Source of the DNA: Chromera velia | Taxonomy: Eukaryota; Sar; Chromeraceae | Direction of reading: 5' to 3' | Length of the DNA stretch: 27,500 bases | Assembly (NCBI GenBank): GCA_018398765.1 | Contig: JAHBMJ010003557.1 | Span: forward strand, 1 to 27,500 | Made by a program: the position numbers and the translations under genes | Notes under the pieces: generated by a model | The model's input: only the letters and a program-made list of their open reading frames with translations | Database searches by the model: none | Told to the model about the DNA's origin: nothing | Part shown: positions 1-10,519 of the stretch, piece after piece | How positions within the stretch are numbered: the first letter of the stretch is position 1 | Layout of the letters: every line of letters starts with the position of its first letter

Positions 1-458
1 CGACTCAAAAGATGCTTCTGCTGTACCCACTTACGTGTGACATGAGTGTGCCACCCGTGAAGTAGATCACTTCTCGTGGCCCCTCTCTTCATCAACTGCT
101 GTGTGCAGTGGGCTGCGGCTTCTCTGAAAGCGGATAGGGTGGAGCAGACAAATTTGAAGCGTGCCAGCTGACCCTGGAACACGCTTGACATCTGTCGTGC
201 TGGGGCGTTGGAGCGTGCGGAGGGGAATTTGATGATTGGGTAGGGGTAGGATGCTGCTTTGTTAATGACCGAAAGGGACAGACAGCCGTCGGCAAGGCAG
301 TCAAAACTGACTCCGATGAAATCAACAGAGCCGTCCGACTTGGTGGTCTCTTTGAATTCGAGTCCACCGTAACTATCTTTATCGGGAGGGTCCTCCACCC
401 CTCGATGGAGAATGTCATCAATGAGGCGAAAGGAGTCCCGGTACTTCTTTGAGACAGA
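1..458 (-). pseudogene. Reverse transcriptase fragment (C-terminal part), runs off left edge
   Basis: On the minus strand a frame with no stop runs from 458 (just after a TAG at 459-461) to the window edge, about 150 codons, without an obvious start. It reads RLIDDIL, matching the (Y/F)xDD catalytic motif of reverse transcriptases. About 30 residues later comes FIGVS, like the motif that follows it in the palm, and then a thumb-like stretch with FQGQLARFKFVCS and LMKRGATRSDLL. This order resembles Penelope-like and other non-LTR-type elements, whose RTs have a GQ..R...CS pattern after the palm; the exact class is inference. The upstream palm and fingers are absent: the frame stops at a GACA/GACC microsatellite (477-516), so the copy is probably 5' truncated or interrupted. 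It could be an exon of a larger element continuing to the left. Confidence 0.62.
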
Positions 459-476
459 CTATATGTTTCTTCTTTG

Positions 477-516
477 AGACAGACAGACAGACAGACAGAC
501 CGACCGACCGACAGAC
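477..516. repeat. GACA/GACC tetranucleotide microsatellite
   Basis: About ten tandem GACA units with an internal block of GACC. Looser GACAGACA runs continue to about 725. It sits exactly at the 5' break of the reverse transcriptase fragment. Bases 517-767 are low-complexity and I see no gene in them. Confidence 0.9.
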
Positions 517-767
517 GAACACTTTGTGTTTCATTCTTTTCCACTCTTTTTTTCTTTCACGTAGACAACAGTCAAAGAAGACAAAGAGACAGACAGAGTG
601 ACAAAATGTCTTCTCTTTCTTTCTCTTCTTTCCATTCACAGAACAGACAAAAAGGGAGGTAGGGGTACGCGCAGAGAAACACACACAGATGGATGAAAAC
701 AAAAAAAGATAAACAGACAGACACAGCTGGCAAGCACGATGCCGGGCGAATATTCACACGCAGTGTT

Positions 768-1688
768 TCACAGGTCGTTTCTCTGGAGGTTTGCTCTCTG
801 AGGTTCATCAAGTTCACTGCGACTCGATTGGCACATCGGGCACTCAACCTGAAGGCTCTCTAATGCCTCACAGAACCATTGCGTCATTTCTGATTGCGAT
901 TTCTGCATCTCAAATACCGCTGTAAAATGAATCCCAACTGTACATGTTCGTGCCTGTGCAAGTGCGAGCTGGAGCTTCTTCAGCGTGTTGTCCACTAGCA
1001 CCGCCCTCTGGCCTGTTTCCGTCTCGTTATCAATCACTTTCGCCTTCCCACTGACCTCTTGGACTGCGTCTGTTGGACGAACATCCTCGTCGGAAGCGAA
1101 AAAAACGCCTCTCTGCCACTCACTGTTATTTGAGTGCACGTCGGAGAAGACCACGCCGAAGCGGTCCAAAGACTCAAAGACCACCTCGTTGTGCCAAGCA
1201 CACGCAGCATCCTCTGTGCAACGAGAGGTCAGGCCACTGATCGAGTGCCCTCGTTCCTGAAGTCCTCTGATGACATTTGGGAGATCCTGGTCGATCAGCA
1301 TTTCATGTGATGAGTAGTAGGCCCTTTCCATCAGAGGCAGCACTGCGGGAAGGGCGGCTTTCTCGCAGGTACCCAGAGAGGCGAGGAATCTATCAGTGGC
1401 AGGTAGACCGTAGACAAAGGTGGTGTTGGGAAGAAGAACGGTTTCATCGATGTCAAAGAAGAAATAGTCCTTAGGGAAAGAGGACGAACCAGACTGATTA
1501 ATGTAAACTGCAGTCGGGATTTCTTGTGCCGTCTTCACTGTGAGAACCTTACCGCACAAATGCAGCTCAGGGTCTGCACCTGCCTCTTCCCAAGGCGCCT
1601 TTACGTTTTCAGCACCACTGCTTGCCTTGTAGGGACACAGGACAGCAGAGAGACTGCACACCCACAATGCCCTTTTCGCCGTCGACAT
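768..1688 (-). CDS. DUF2608-like HAD-superfamily protein, secreted, single exon
   Basis: The 306-residue protein has a short basic start and hydrophobic segment (residues 6-20, likely signal peptide, cleavage near residue 26). It carries HAD-type phosphohydrolase motifs: motif I FFFDIDETVL with DIDET at 79-83 (the two Asp that form the phospho-enzyme and bind Mg), motif II LTSR at 153-156, then GVFFASDED near 194-202 and LVDNTLKKL at 231-239. This series (DIDET, GLTSR, G-x-F, a late VDN/VDD before a basic helix) is the pattern of the DUF2608 group, best known from bacteria such as Legionella. A phosphatase role in the secretory pathway or outside the cell follows from fold and signal peptide; the substrate is unknown. 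There is no intron, unlike most neighbours. The ATG at 1686-1688 is the first in frame and places the signal peptide properly. The late acidic motif has Asn where many HAD enzymes have Asp. Confidence 0.82.
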   Translation of the reverse strand: MSTAKRALWVCSLSAVLCPYKASSGAENVKAPWEEAGADPELHLCGKVLTVKTAQEIPTAVYINQSGSSSFPKDYFFFDIDETVLLPNTTFVYGLPATDRFLASLGTCEKAALPAVLPLMERAYYSSHEMLIDQDLPNVIRGLQERGHSISGLTSRCTEDAACAWHNEVVFESLDRFGVVFSDVHSNNSEWQRGVFFASDEDVRPTDAVQEVSGKAKVIDNETETGQRAVLVDNTLKKLQLALAQARTCTVGIHFTAVFEMQKSQSEMTQWFCEALESLQVECPMCQSSRSELDEPQRANLQRNDL

Positions 1689-1733
1689 GGAAAGTTAATT
1701 AGAGATTGAATCTCGGCTGCTTCTCTTTTGCAG

Positions 1734-1964
1734 TAGTGCGATGCGATCCTTCAGAATCTGCCCTTTGTTTTTTCAACTCGGCTTCCGTCCAATCAAGTTT
1801 GATCAATAGAGACAGCCCGGCCGTTTGCGGAGACGGGTTGTTTCTGGCGAGCAACACATGTATCAACAGATACGCACAGAAAATCGCTTTCAACCAAAAG
1901 CCGGAAGCCTATCAGAATCCGGTCATGTTACAGGCGGCTTTGTATATCAGTACGAATCCAGGAG
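1734..1964 (+). other. Orphan exon-like open block
   Basis: The block is bounded by a strong acceptor (TTCTCTTTTGCAG, AG at 1732-1733) and a strong donor (AG|GTGAGC at 1965). It is open in one frame from 1736 (77 codons, phase 2 in, phase 1 out). The reading includes VRCDPSESALCFF, LFLASNTCINRYAQKI and NPVMLQAALYIST. I recognise no family. It lies between the start of the minus-strand DUF2608 gene and the plus-strand coiled-coil gene. I cannot join it to either: the coiled-coil exon 1 has an in-frame stop at 2561-2563, upstream of its ATG. It may be a leftover exon of a displaced gene or part of an overlapping transcript. Confidence 0.35.
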
Positions 1965-2035
1965 GTGAGCTAGCTCTCTTGACTGGTGCATTAGCCCATA
2001 AGTGCACCAGGCTTGTATGCCTGGGCGGTATCTAA

Positions 2036-2614
2036 GTTAATTGAGACTGATGAAGCTACTAAGTAGACGGAATGTAGACGGATGTATAGACGGCTGGTGT
2101 TGCATGCATCGATCGCGCGCGCGGTACGCGGCCGCAATGCGGCCGCAACATGCACAGACAAATGAAGTCATGCAGAGACGCGATCATCGATCATATATAT
2201 ATTCGATCATCGATCTAACAAACAATTTAGTTAACGGAGTATATATCCGAACCTCACATTGAACAGTCAGTCGATATTGCTTGTTGTATACAGCCCTAGC
2301 TCCAGCATTTTGGCGTCATGCTCACCTGCTTTCAAAGCGCTGGAGAAAGCCGCCAAAAAACAGCTTAGGGGCCGTACAGTGCAGCCTTCAAAGGGATTCC
2401 ACGTATCCGTGTCCTCACGTGCAAATCCAATTCTTCACATGGTCTCCTAGTGCCTCGGGAGTTTCCCAGCTGCACTGCACCTTCCTCGACTAGTCCGATC
2501 AGTCGTGCTCACGAGCGCTGCATGAGTTCCCTGAATAAAATTGATTACCTTCTTTCCGGTTAGTGTAGTTCACCAGCCGGGAGGAGACAGATCCATCGAG
2601 AAATTCAGAACGAG
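2036..2614. other. Intergenic region with palindrome cluster
   Basis: I see no gene here. Bases 2098-2218 are dense in self-complementary words: GCATGCATCGATCG, CGCGCGCG, two GCGGCCGC sites, ATATATATAT flanked by GATCATCGATC on each side. This is about 400-500 bases upstream of the start of the coiled-coil gene and may be its promoter zone. Confidence 0.5.
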
Positions 2615-5600
2615 ATGAAGGGTTTCTACAGCTCCAGCATTTTGTCGTCTGACTACAGGCAGAGGGACCGCTCTCATCTCGTGGAGCCTGCACGAGCACC
2701 GTCGTCGCCAGGGCGAGAGAGGGGGTCGCGGAGACTGCCGGACGGACGTCTGTTGAATCCTCTTGCTCCCTCCGGCAGCAGCGGTATCAAAGAGGCAGAG
2801 AAATCGTTTGCCGCATTCGCTCTCACTCCGAGAACGCATTCTGGAGGGAGTGCAGCTCCTGCGGATTTTCCTTCGATCCTCCACAAGCGCTCCCGCGATC
2901 CCTTTCTCTCTGCGGTTCTGCCTCGGCATACCCACTCAGACGCCCGCATGAGGGAGCTGCAGTGGGAGACGGACCAGCGAGAGGCCACGCAGGAGGGCAC
3001 GGGGAGGGCGTCGGAGGTCCTCACGGTGTTGTCTGCACTAGACGCCGCAAAGGGTGAGAAAGACACCGAGGTGGGTGTTTTTCCTTCTGTTCTTTGCAGT
3101 CATTGTGGTTTTGAGTGTTGAAGCACTTCATTCAGCAACTAAGTGAATAAGGGAGTGAGTAAGTGGGTGAATGAGCGACCAAGTGGGCAGGTGGCTGTTT
3201 TGCAGGAAATTGTGCGCACATGTCCAGGTGCAGACCGATGAATTGCTGAATAAGCAGGCAGACAGGTAGGAACGAAAAACGCCGTCTGACAATCGGAAAA
3301 GACACGCAATCGCACGCACATCAAGACACGGCAAGAGAGTGAAACTGCAAAAGCCATCGATTAATCATAATCGAAGACCGCTATCTTGCATTGAACTGTG
3401 CAGGTGCGAGCGCGCGACCGGAAGCCAATCGTGCTGGAGCGGGCGCTTGCAGAAACAGAAAGGGATCTTAGAGAAGCCCGGGCAGCGCTCCAGCAAGAGA
3501 AAAACTTGAGTGCTTCTCTGACGGTAGAGCTGCAGAAAACGCGAGAAGAGTCCGTGGCGGAGAGACGGAAAGAAGCGGCGTCGGGTTGGACTTCCCATTT
3601 CGGTGGAGGGGGAGAGCAGGGCCAGCAGGGGAGAGGGGGAGGGATGGCGAGGGCGAAGGGGGGGCAAAGGGAGGAGGATAAGGGTTCTGAGAGTCAACTG
3701 GGTGTACAGGGTCAACAACTGATGGAAGAGAGGTCTTGCAGGCAGGCACTGGAGGCCTCTTTGCAGGTCGGTAGGAAGGTACTCTCTCTTTCTCTCTTTC
3801 TCTGTTGATAAGTGTGTGTATGGGTGTGTGTGTGTGTGTGAGGGAGAGAGAGAGAGAGAAAGTGGGCAAGGATCGAGGACGGGAACTTTCTTTCATGCGT
3901 TTGCCCCTTTGCTTTTGCAGCGGCCACTCTCATGCACAAAACATCAGGGAACGTTCGTTCTGCCGCGTATTTGATTATATATTTCTGGCCCTCTGCTACT
4001 CGTCCAGTTCGGACACTATGTCCCCCACCCCTTTTTGTGTCTGCCCGACTGACAGTCAGCATCGGGATACAAACATAGTGCGCCGGACCCTAAGTTTGCT
4101 TTAAATTCTTTTGCCTGATTCTCTGCAGGCTTCTCAGGCAGCACTCGCCCGGAGTGAGAGCCTGGTGCGGCGGCTCTCGAAGGCGCCCTCCCGAGGTCCT
4201 CCCCTGGAGCAGGGGGAGGGAGAAGGGGGGGCTGTCGACGTGACAGCGGCAGGGGGAGACTCCACAGAGGTTCTCTTGGAGGAGAGGGTGGCGCTGGAAA
4301 GGAGGCTGAGAGAAATGGAGACAGAAGTCGAGCAGCTGAGGGGGGCAGGTCGGTAGAAGACCTCTGTGGGCCTGAGAAAACTAACTTCGTCTGACTAGTC
4401 GTTTTTGCTTGGAATTGAATTTTGGGGGGACCTGGGGGTACCGGCGGTGTTCAAGTTCTTAATCATCTCTCTGATTTGATTGGACTTGCGTTCAGTTTCA
4501 AATTGACCTTTGACCCCGTCTCCTCCCTCGAACGCAATTTCTCTTCTCACTGTGTGTGCGCCCGTCCGTCAGCACGGACACATATGTGCATCCTGTTTGC
4601 CTGATTGTCAGCCCTCATGCCTCTCTCTCTGAATACCATCCAAATTTCGGCCTGCCTCTCTTCAATCCATTTTTGTGTGTGTTACTGCATTTGTCTCTGT
4701 CTCTCCTCCTCCCTCCCTCCCTCGATTTCCTTCTCTCTGTAAATCCACGCAACGCAACGCAGCGCTCCAGGCAGCAGCAAAAGCGGCAGTTGGAGGGGGA
4801 GGGGCGGGGGTTGGCACTTCTTTTTCTTCCAATGGGGTCCCTATGGGAAAGGGGGGCGTGGCGGCTCCTGCTGAGGGTTCCTCCTCGACGGTCAGAGAAG
4901 TCAGCCGTCTCCAGTCGAGAGTCGAAGAGTTGGTAGAGAGAGAAAGGGCCCTGCACACGCGCCTCAAGGCTCTGACAGAGGCGTTACAGGCCAAAGAGGA
5001 ACTGTACCTTGAAGCAGCAGGGTCAGTCAGGTAGCGTGGAAACAATCTTTTTTGTTCTGTGATGGGTGAATGGTTTTGTGATGCTTTGGTGTGACAGGTG
5101 AATACCCATCAGTTGGGTGGGTGAATGCTTTAACTTCGGCATCTTCACGGAGTAAGAGAGTGGTGGCGTATCAACTACCTCGTAGAAAAGCAAATTCTCA
5201 GACCGATCCACGGACAAGTGCAGGGTGAGCATGCAACGGGCACCTCTCTTGGCGTTTTTCGTCTGACACACTGTTAATGTGTGTTGTTGCATGCAGGGCG
5301 GTGGAGAAATGGAAGAAGGAGGCAGCACGGAGCCGGGCAGAGTGCGCAGTGCTGAGGGCAAAGGAAAACCCAGAGGTCAGTCCGCATGTCTGTCAGTGCA
5401 CTGATGGGTTGGTTCGGTGGCTGATCGATCAATCGAGGGGGTGGCGGTTGAGTGGATCAGTTCGCCATTGTACTTGTCTTTCATTCCTTCGTTGTTTGCT
5501 TGCTCGCATTCCTTCTTTCGTCCCTCTCTGAGTCCCAAGCGTATGATGCACGTGGTGGTGACTCTCTTTTCGGTGGACGCCAAAAAGGTCCCTTCCCCTC

Positions 5601-7651
5601 CCTGTCCCTACCGCCCCCTCTCTATGGGTCTTCCTTTCCTTGTTTCGGTACTTGAACATGCCTCTGCTTCCATCCCCCCCCTCTCACAGTTGATCCAACA
5701 CCGGACGGCCATCGAGGTCGAAGCTCTGGAGAGCAAGACGAGGGGCCTGGAGGTGCGGTCATTGCTGGAGGCGTTCTGCGAGAGGCACAGAGATAGAATG
5801 CGGGTGCAGTTTATCCCCAAACTTGATGAGGGAGCTGGGGAAAGAGAGTTCTGGTACGGCGGCATGTCTGTGCGGATCTCCGCTGTCCAGGATGGAAAGC
5901 TCATCGTTCACTTCGGAGAAAGTCAGTCAAAACTGATTCGACTGGTCGGTGGAGGGTCTTCACACGAACGACACTTGTTTTGAAGGGGTGCCATGTCAGT
6001 GATCCTCGTGTGAAGCTCGGCACATGCTTCAAAAGGAGTGAGTGCCAGTGGGTGCGTGAGACAAGAGTTTGTTGCCATCTTCCATTGCTTACTCACTCCT
6101 TTGCATGCTCCGCCGGGTCAAAGCATTAAGTGATGTGTGCACGTCATCACATATAGTCACCTTGCATACTTGTGAAAGTTTCTGTCTGTAAGAGACAAAG
6201 AAAAATACGGTCTCTCTGCGTGTGGTTTTGTGGTGAAAGCAAAAGGCAGGGAGCTGAAGAGAGACCAAGTACTTCCGTGATAGTGAGAAAGGGGAGAAAG
6301 GGGAAGGCGAAAAATTTGGAAAGGGAGGGTTGACAGTGAAACTCACATTCTTCTCTTTTCTTTCTCCGTATCTTTATTCCTCTCCTCTTGATTTTTTTTT
6401 AGGTTTCGTTTCATTCATCCAGCTATCCTTCGATTTGCTTCTTTTCTTCCTTCTTCGGTGCCTCTCTTGTTCTTTTCCTTTCTTATGTTTTTCTTGCTTT
6501 CTCTCTTCTCTCTCTCCCTCTTTCTGAGCCATTTTGTCCCCTGATCTTGAAGAAACGGGTCGAGCGGTTCGCTTTGACGGAGACAAAGGCGAAAGACAAA
6601 ATCCCAAATAAATCATTACACACACACTTTCTGCTTTTTTTTTCATGAACTTGTTCAACTGTCTCTTTCTTGAATCTCTCAATCGAGTGCATGCATCCAT
6701 GCAGAGGCGGGTCGTGCTCTTCCCATTGAGGACTTCCTCGAGAGATTCGAGGAGGCGGAGCACGCAAGGGGAGCAGACAGAAACGAACTCAGCCTCCTCG
6801 CAGTCCGAACGGAGAGGGAAAGGGCAGAACACACACTCCCGTCTTTCCTCAAAGCGAACCCTGCCCCTCCCCCTGTGCAGCATCAACCACGGGAGAAGAG
6901 AGACAAGGACGACCGTGGAGGGGGGGGGGTTGTCCGGGGAGTCCCTGCTCTACCAAGGGAGGACGAGCAGCAAATTGCACAACCGAGAAAGAGCTCAGGC
7001 TCCCAACGTGTTGCTGATCTTTTGCGGGAGTACCACAGGGGTGACACACTGGACCCTCCTGTTCCTGTCCTCGCAGCCCCCCCCCCCATGGCTGCAGCGC
7101 CTCTCACTCTACCCTCCTACTCCGCATACGCACAACCGACAGACGCCACCCACATGGGTCCTCCTCTTTATGCGAGCAACTCCCCTGGAATGCTCTATAC
7201 GAGCCCCCAACCCCCCACCGTCAACCCGACCACTCTTCCATTTGCCCCCCCCGCCGCCTCTGCGCCCTTCAGATCTCTGACAGGCCTCGGGGGTTCCCAT
7301 ACAGTCGAAGCCTACCCGTATGCAACGACACAGGGGCAGGCCCACATTCACATGAACCCCCAGGCCGCCTCTGTGCCTGTGCCATCAATCGCCTCGATGC
7401 AACCCTCAACTTACACCCATCCGATTGCACCTGCAACGCTGATCACTGAAGGCAACCCGCCCTATCCAGGAGCTGCTCCGTCTGCCCTTGACGCAACTGG
7501 GAGATCTACAGTAACAGTGGGACCTGCGGGCGGTCCGCTGTTTGCGTACGGTCAGCCGGCCATGCAACAGGTTGCGAGTGCAGATCCATCGGGTGTGGGA
7601 GGTCTGCAGTGGGCCTCTTACATCAATAGCAATTGGGGGGCAACTCCTTGA
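2615..7651 (+). CDS. Coiled-coil protein with GAS2/GAR-like module and proline-rich tail, 7 exons
   Basis: Exons: 2615-3070, 3404-3766, 4129-4348, 4763-5030, 5297-5375, 5690-5921, 6705-7651. All phases join and give 2565 nt, 854 residues. The ATG at 2615 follows an in-frame stop at 2561. Residues 1-110 are basic and Ser/Pro-rich. About 115-535 is mostly charged coiled coil (for example LAETERDLREARAALQQ and LVERERALHTRLKALTEAL). Residues about 498-560 form a compact segment: FIPKLDEG, FWYGGMSVRI, VQDGKLIVHFGE, LPIEDFLERFEEAE. This follows the layout of GAS2-related (GAR) domains, in which a vRI strand is followed by mVRVGGGW and then LdeFL, which bind microtubules. About 600-854 is Pro/Ala/Gly-rich and probably disordered. 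A cytoskeletal, microtubule-associated role is inferred. The GGGW signature is not conserved, so the domain call is tentative. Exon 2 could instead end at 3778, adding four residues. Confidence 0.78.
3820..3860. repeat. TG/AG dinucleotide microsatellite in intron 2
   Basis: A (TG)n tract passes into (AG)n inside the second intron of the coiled-coil gene. Purines lie on the sense strand here. Confidence 0.85.
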
Positions 7652-8839
7652 TCAAACCATTTCCCGAATTATAGTCTAATTTATGGATCCTTCTTGCCAC
7701 TTTTTGGTCGCTTCCGATGTCTTCTTACAAATCCGTCTTGGAGCTAGTCTTGGAGATTGTTGCTATAGAAGCTTTGAGGCCATGCAATCCTAGAAGCTTT
7801 CACGTTGCTTCGCTAGCCTCAGCTTCTGAAAGAGTTCACTGCATTTATTGACTTTAGATTGAGTGTTGAAATTTTCAGAATAAAAAGATTATCAATAACG
7901 CTTGTGCCATTCACATTCATCATCACTGACTCACTGGCATCCTAGGACTCATCATTATTAGAAGCCCCTGTACACCGTGTAAGACAACGCTTCAAAATAA
8001 AATCATGTCTGTATGCATCTTCTTATATACAGACATTAAAATTTTTTTTAAAATTTGAAATTGTTTGAAGTCTGCATTAGTCTGCATGAGTGCATGCCAG
8101 TGTCTGTGCATTCAGTGCACAAAAAACAACTTAACTTTGGAAAACTACCTCAAAGAATTAATACTTAAATTCTAGTCTCAAAAGATTGTTAGTAATTTGT
8201 TACTGTTTCGATTACAGGATTACATTGTGTTCGGGACCGGACCCCCGGGAGCCTTAGACCTGCGTGCCAGTTATCTGACGTCCGCCTTGCACCATACATT
8301 CATACATATTACTCCACATCATGCACGCTTACATGCAACAACCCATCCCATCACGGGTCAATTGATTGATTGATCATCATCATCAATCTGATTTAACTAT
8401 CATAATTTTGATGAATTTCAATCATCATTATATATATATTTTTTAATTCTAGTTTCAATTAATTTAAGCCAAGAATATTTTTCAGCGATGGCGCCATCGG
8501 CCAAGAATATTTTTCATCGATGGCGCCATCCATAAAAAATATTCTTGCCCACACCCCTCGCAATTCCTCCTGTCTCCCTACGCCTTAAATTGGTAGCACA
8601 GGGTGGCTAGGTGATTCCTGCTAGTTAGGTCACTTTTAAAAGAGAGATGCTTATAGGATAACCACTCCTGTATACCTTAGCATTTTACTTAAGTTTCAAC
8701 TAAATCGCAAACATTATATAACAGTCTATTTTATTACAGTGCAGACATGCTACCACTGAATCGTTTTTTACAAAGACCAACCATTTATATCAAATTGTTA
8801 ACAATATTCAGTATAACTTCAATTTAGTCGATCTGAATT
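7652..8839. other. AT-rich gap between convergent genes
   Basis: Composition changes sharply to AT-rich just after the stop at 7651. No reading frame looks coding. The region separates the convergent ends of the plus-strand coiled-coil gene and the minus-strand gene ending at 8840, so it should hold both 3' ends. It contains the palindromic repeat at 8469-8547 and a short tRNA-promoter-like segment near 8225-8290 (minus: TGGCACGCAGG, then GGTCCGGTCCC). The rest looks like decayed repeat sequence. Confidence 0.6.
8469..8547. repeat. Duplicated palindromic repeat
   Basis: Two tandem units begin CCAAGAATATTTTTCA (8469 and 8501), and each contains the perfect 12-base palindrome GATGGCGCCATC. The second unit ends with AAAAAATATTCTTG, the reverse complement of its own start. 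Bases 8502-8547 are therefore a nearly perfect 46-base inverted repeat (about two mismatched pairs) that could fold into a hairpin. It may be a MITE end or a solitary fold-back element. Confidence 0.8.
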
Positions 8840-10435
8840 TCACGTTTGACGACACTTCAGTCTTTCTTTTCTGGTAATTGAGGGACCGGGTTTATGATTT
8901 AATGTCGTTTCCTGCCCCGCCCTGCCTGCCAATGCAGCTCCATAACCACCTTTTGAATTTACGTCCTGTACTGCTTGGTGCCTCTGAAGTTGCGCTAGTC
9001 TAGCGTCCTTCCAATGCTTCCAGAAAGGGTGACTATCCCAAGAAGAGGGGGTACCAGACTCCACTGGGGGGGGGATAACTGGAGAAGGGGGAGAAGTGTG
9101 TGAGGCTATGCGGTCTGGTGATTGGGAAGGATATGCAGGAGAGACTGCTGGTCTCTTTGACATTCCGCTGACATTCGTTTTCCCTTTTTCTCTCTGTCTT
9201 GCGCCTTCTGGTGCAGAGTCCTCTTCTCTCTTCCACCAACCGGGAGGAGATTTCGTCAAGTGCCTATTGCAGGTCAAATCGAAAAGGCACTCTCTTTTGG
9301 GGGTCCGAATGGCCCCTATGGCAGATGCGGTTTGACGGTGTGGAAGGGAGAAGAGAAAAGAGGGGGGGCAGGAGCGCGCACGTGCGCCTGGAGTGTGGGA
9401 ATCAAACCGAGTTGTTCTTGTCCTCGGGGGAGTGTCAAAGAACCCCTCTCCGTCTCCTGATCCGCATGCAAGAAGGTGAAAGACCTCACCCAGACCCACG
9501 GATGGGCACTCGGACGGCGATGCCATTCGATGGCATTTGCTCCGGTCGATTTCACACAGCCGTCGCGCTGCCTTTTCTAGACGATGCAGGGCAACAGTTT
9601 GGTGCGCAAGGTGGCGCGGTTTTGCCTTGATTGCATCTGCGTGTTTCTTTTGCTTCTGCAACCTGAGAATGAGAGCAGAGCAGGGCTCTCTTTGTCTCCT
9701 AGAAGGCGAAGAGGACCCCGGGACAAAGTCCGGTGAGGCGGGGAACAATGCAAAAGATCGAGTGACCTTATGCAATGCTGATCGAGCCTTCAGGGTCGAA
9801 GTTCGGAGTCTTCTCGCTTGTCTATTGATGTGCGCATTCGTCGACACCCGCAAAGATTCTTCCTCCTCCCCCCTGCATTTCCCAATGGGGCCCTCAAAAT
9901 GATCCCAGGGCGAGTGCTCCGTTCTCTGCACTACTCTCCCCAGAGCCCTAACTCTTTCCAGTTCCTTTTCAAAAGAAGAGATTGCCTCGGAGGCAGCACA
10001 CAGACCCGCGTTCAGCCTTGCCGTCTCCTCGAGCGAGTCTCTCAGAACATCAGACAGACACCGAATCTGGAGCTCTGCAAGAATCTGCAACGGGACACAA
10101 AAAGCATGCGCACAAGAATTTTGTGTGCTTCAGCCTTTTTTTTTCGGCATCCATCTCGGTCGTCTCAGCCTCTGGCAGTCGGAGCCAAAGACAACGGGTT
10201 GGAGAACACAAAAACAAACTCAGGACTGAAACGACCTCTCGAGAACATGAATCCTCGTTTAAAAACGGAAACGTTCTGTTTTTTCCCGTGTTGTTTGAGA
10301 ACGATCAACTCAAAAGGGACCTCTGGACTGATTTCCTCCTTTGCATGTCCGAAAATCAGCCGATCCTCCCCCCTGCTTCGATCAGGACTCACCTTCCAAG
10401 ACAATCTGTTGCATCTGTTGGTCATCATCTTCTCC
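8840..10435 (-). CDS. Coiled-coil protein, 3' part (two exons resolved, 5' end unresolved)
   Basis: An exon 10435-10393 (43 nt: acceptor TTGCAG, donor GTGAGT) reads GEDDDQQMQQIVLE. It joins in phase to an exon starting at 10074 (acceptor TCTTGCAG) reading ELQIRCLSDVLRDSLEETA and then SSFEKELERVRALGR, a good coiled coil. That frame stays open for about 410 codons to a stop at 8840. The later part is basic, Ser/Pro-rich and without recognisable domains (for example VIPPPVESGTPSSWDS and WKHWKDARLAQLQRH). The length of this open frame favours coding on the minus strand, but an unseen donor could shorten it. An alternative join uses the other frame of the 43-nt exon with an acceptor at 10085. It may be the 3' end of the minus-strand gene at 11507-15344, or a separate gene. 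No catalytic motif is seen. Confidence 0.5.
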
Positions 10436-10519
10436 CTGCAATTAATTCGTGATTGAGATCGAGAGAAGTCAATTAAGTTGGCTTCTAGCTTCTTGTCTGT
10501 CCACATTTTTTGTTTGCAG

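Noticed and set aside
6374-6886. Minus-strand 170-codon frame, K/E/R-rich, opposite intron 6 of the plus-strand coiled-coil gene
   Set aside because: It is the antisense of a pyrimidine-rich intron and of exon 7. The composition is explained by strand asymmetry, and there is no splice or domain support.
9199-9630. Plus-strand 143-codon frame opposite the minus-strand exon ending at 8840
   Set aside because: The minus-strand frame is much longer and joins a clear coiled coil, so the plus frame is probably its shadow.
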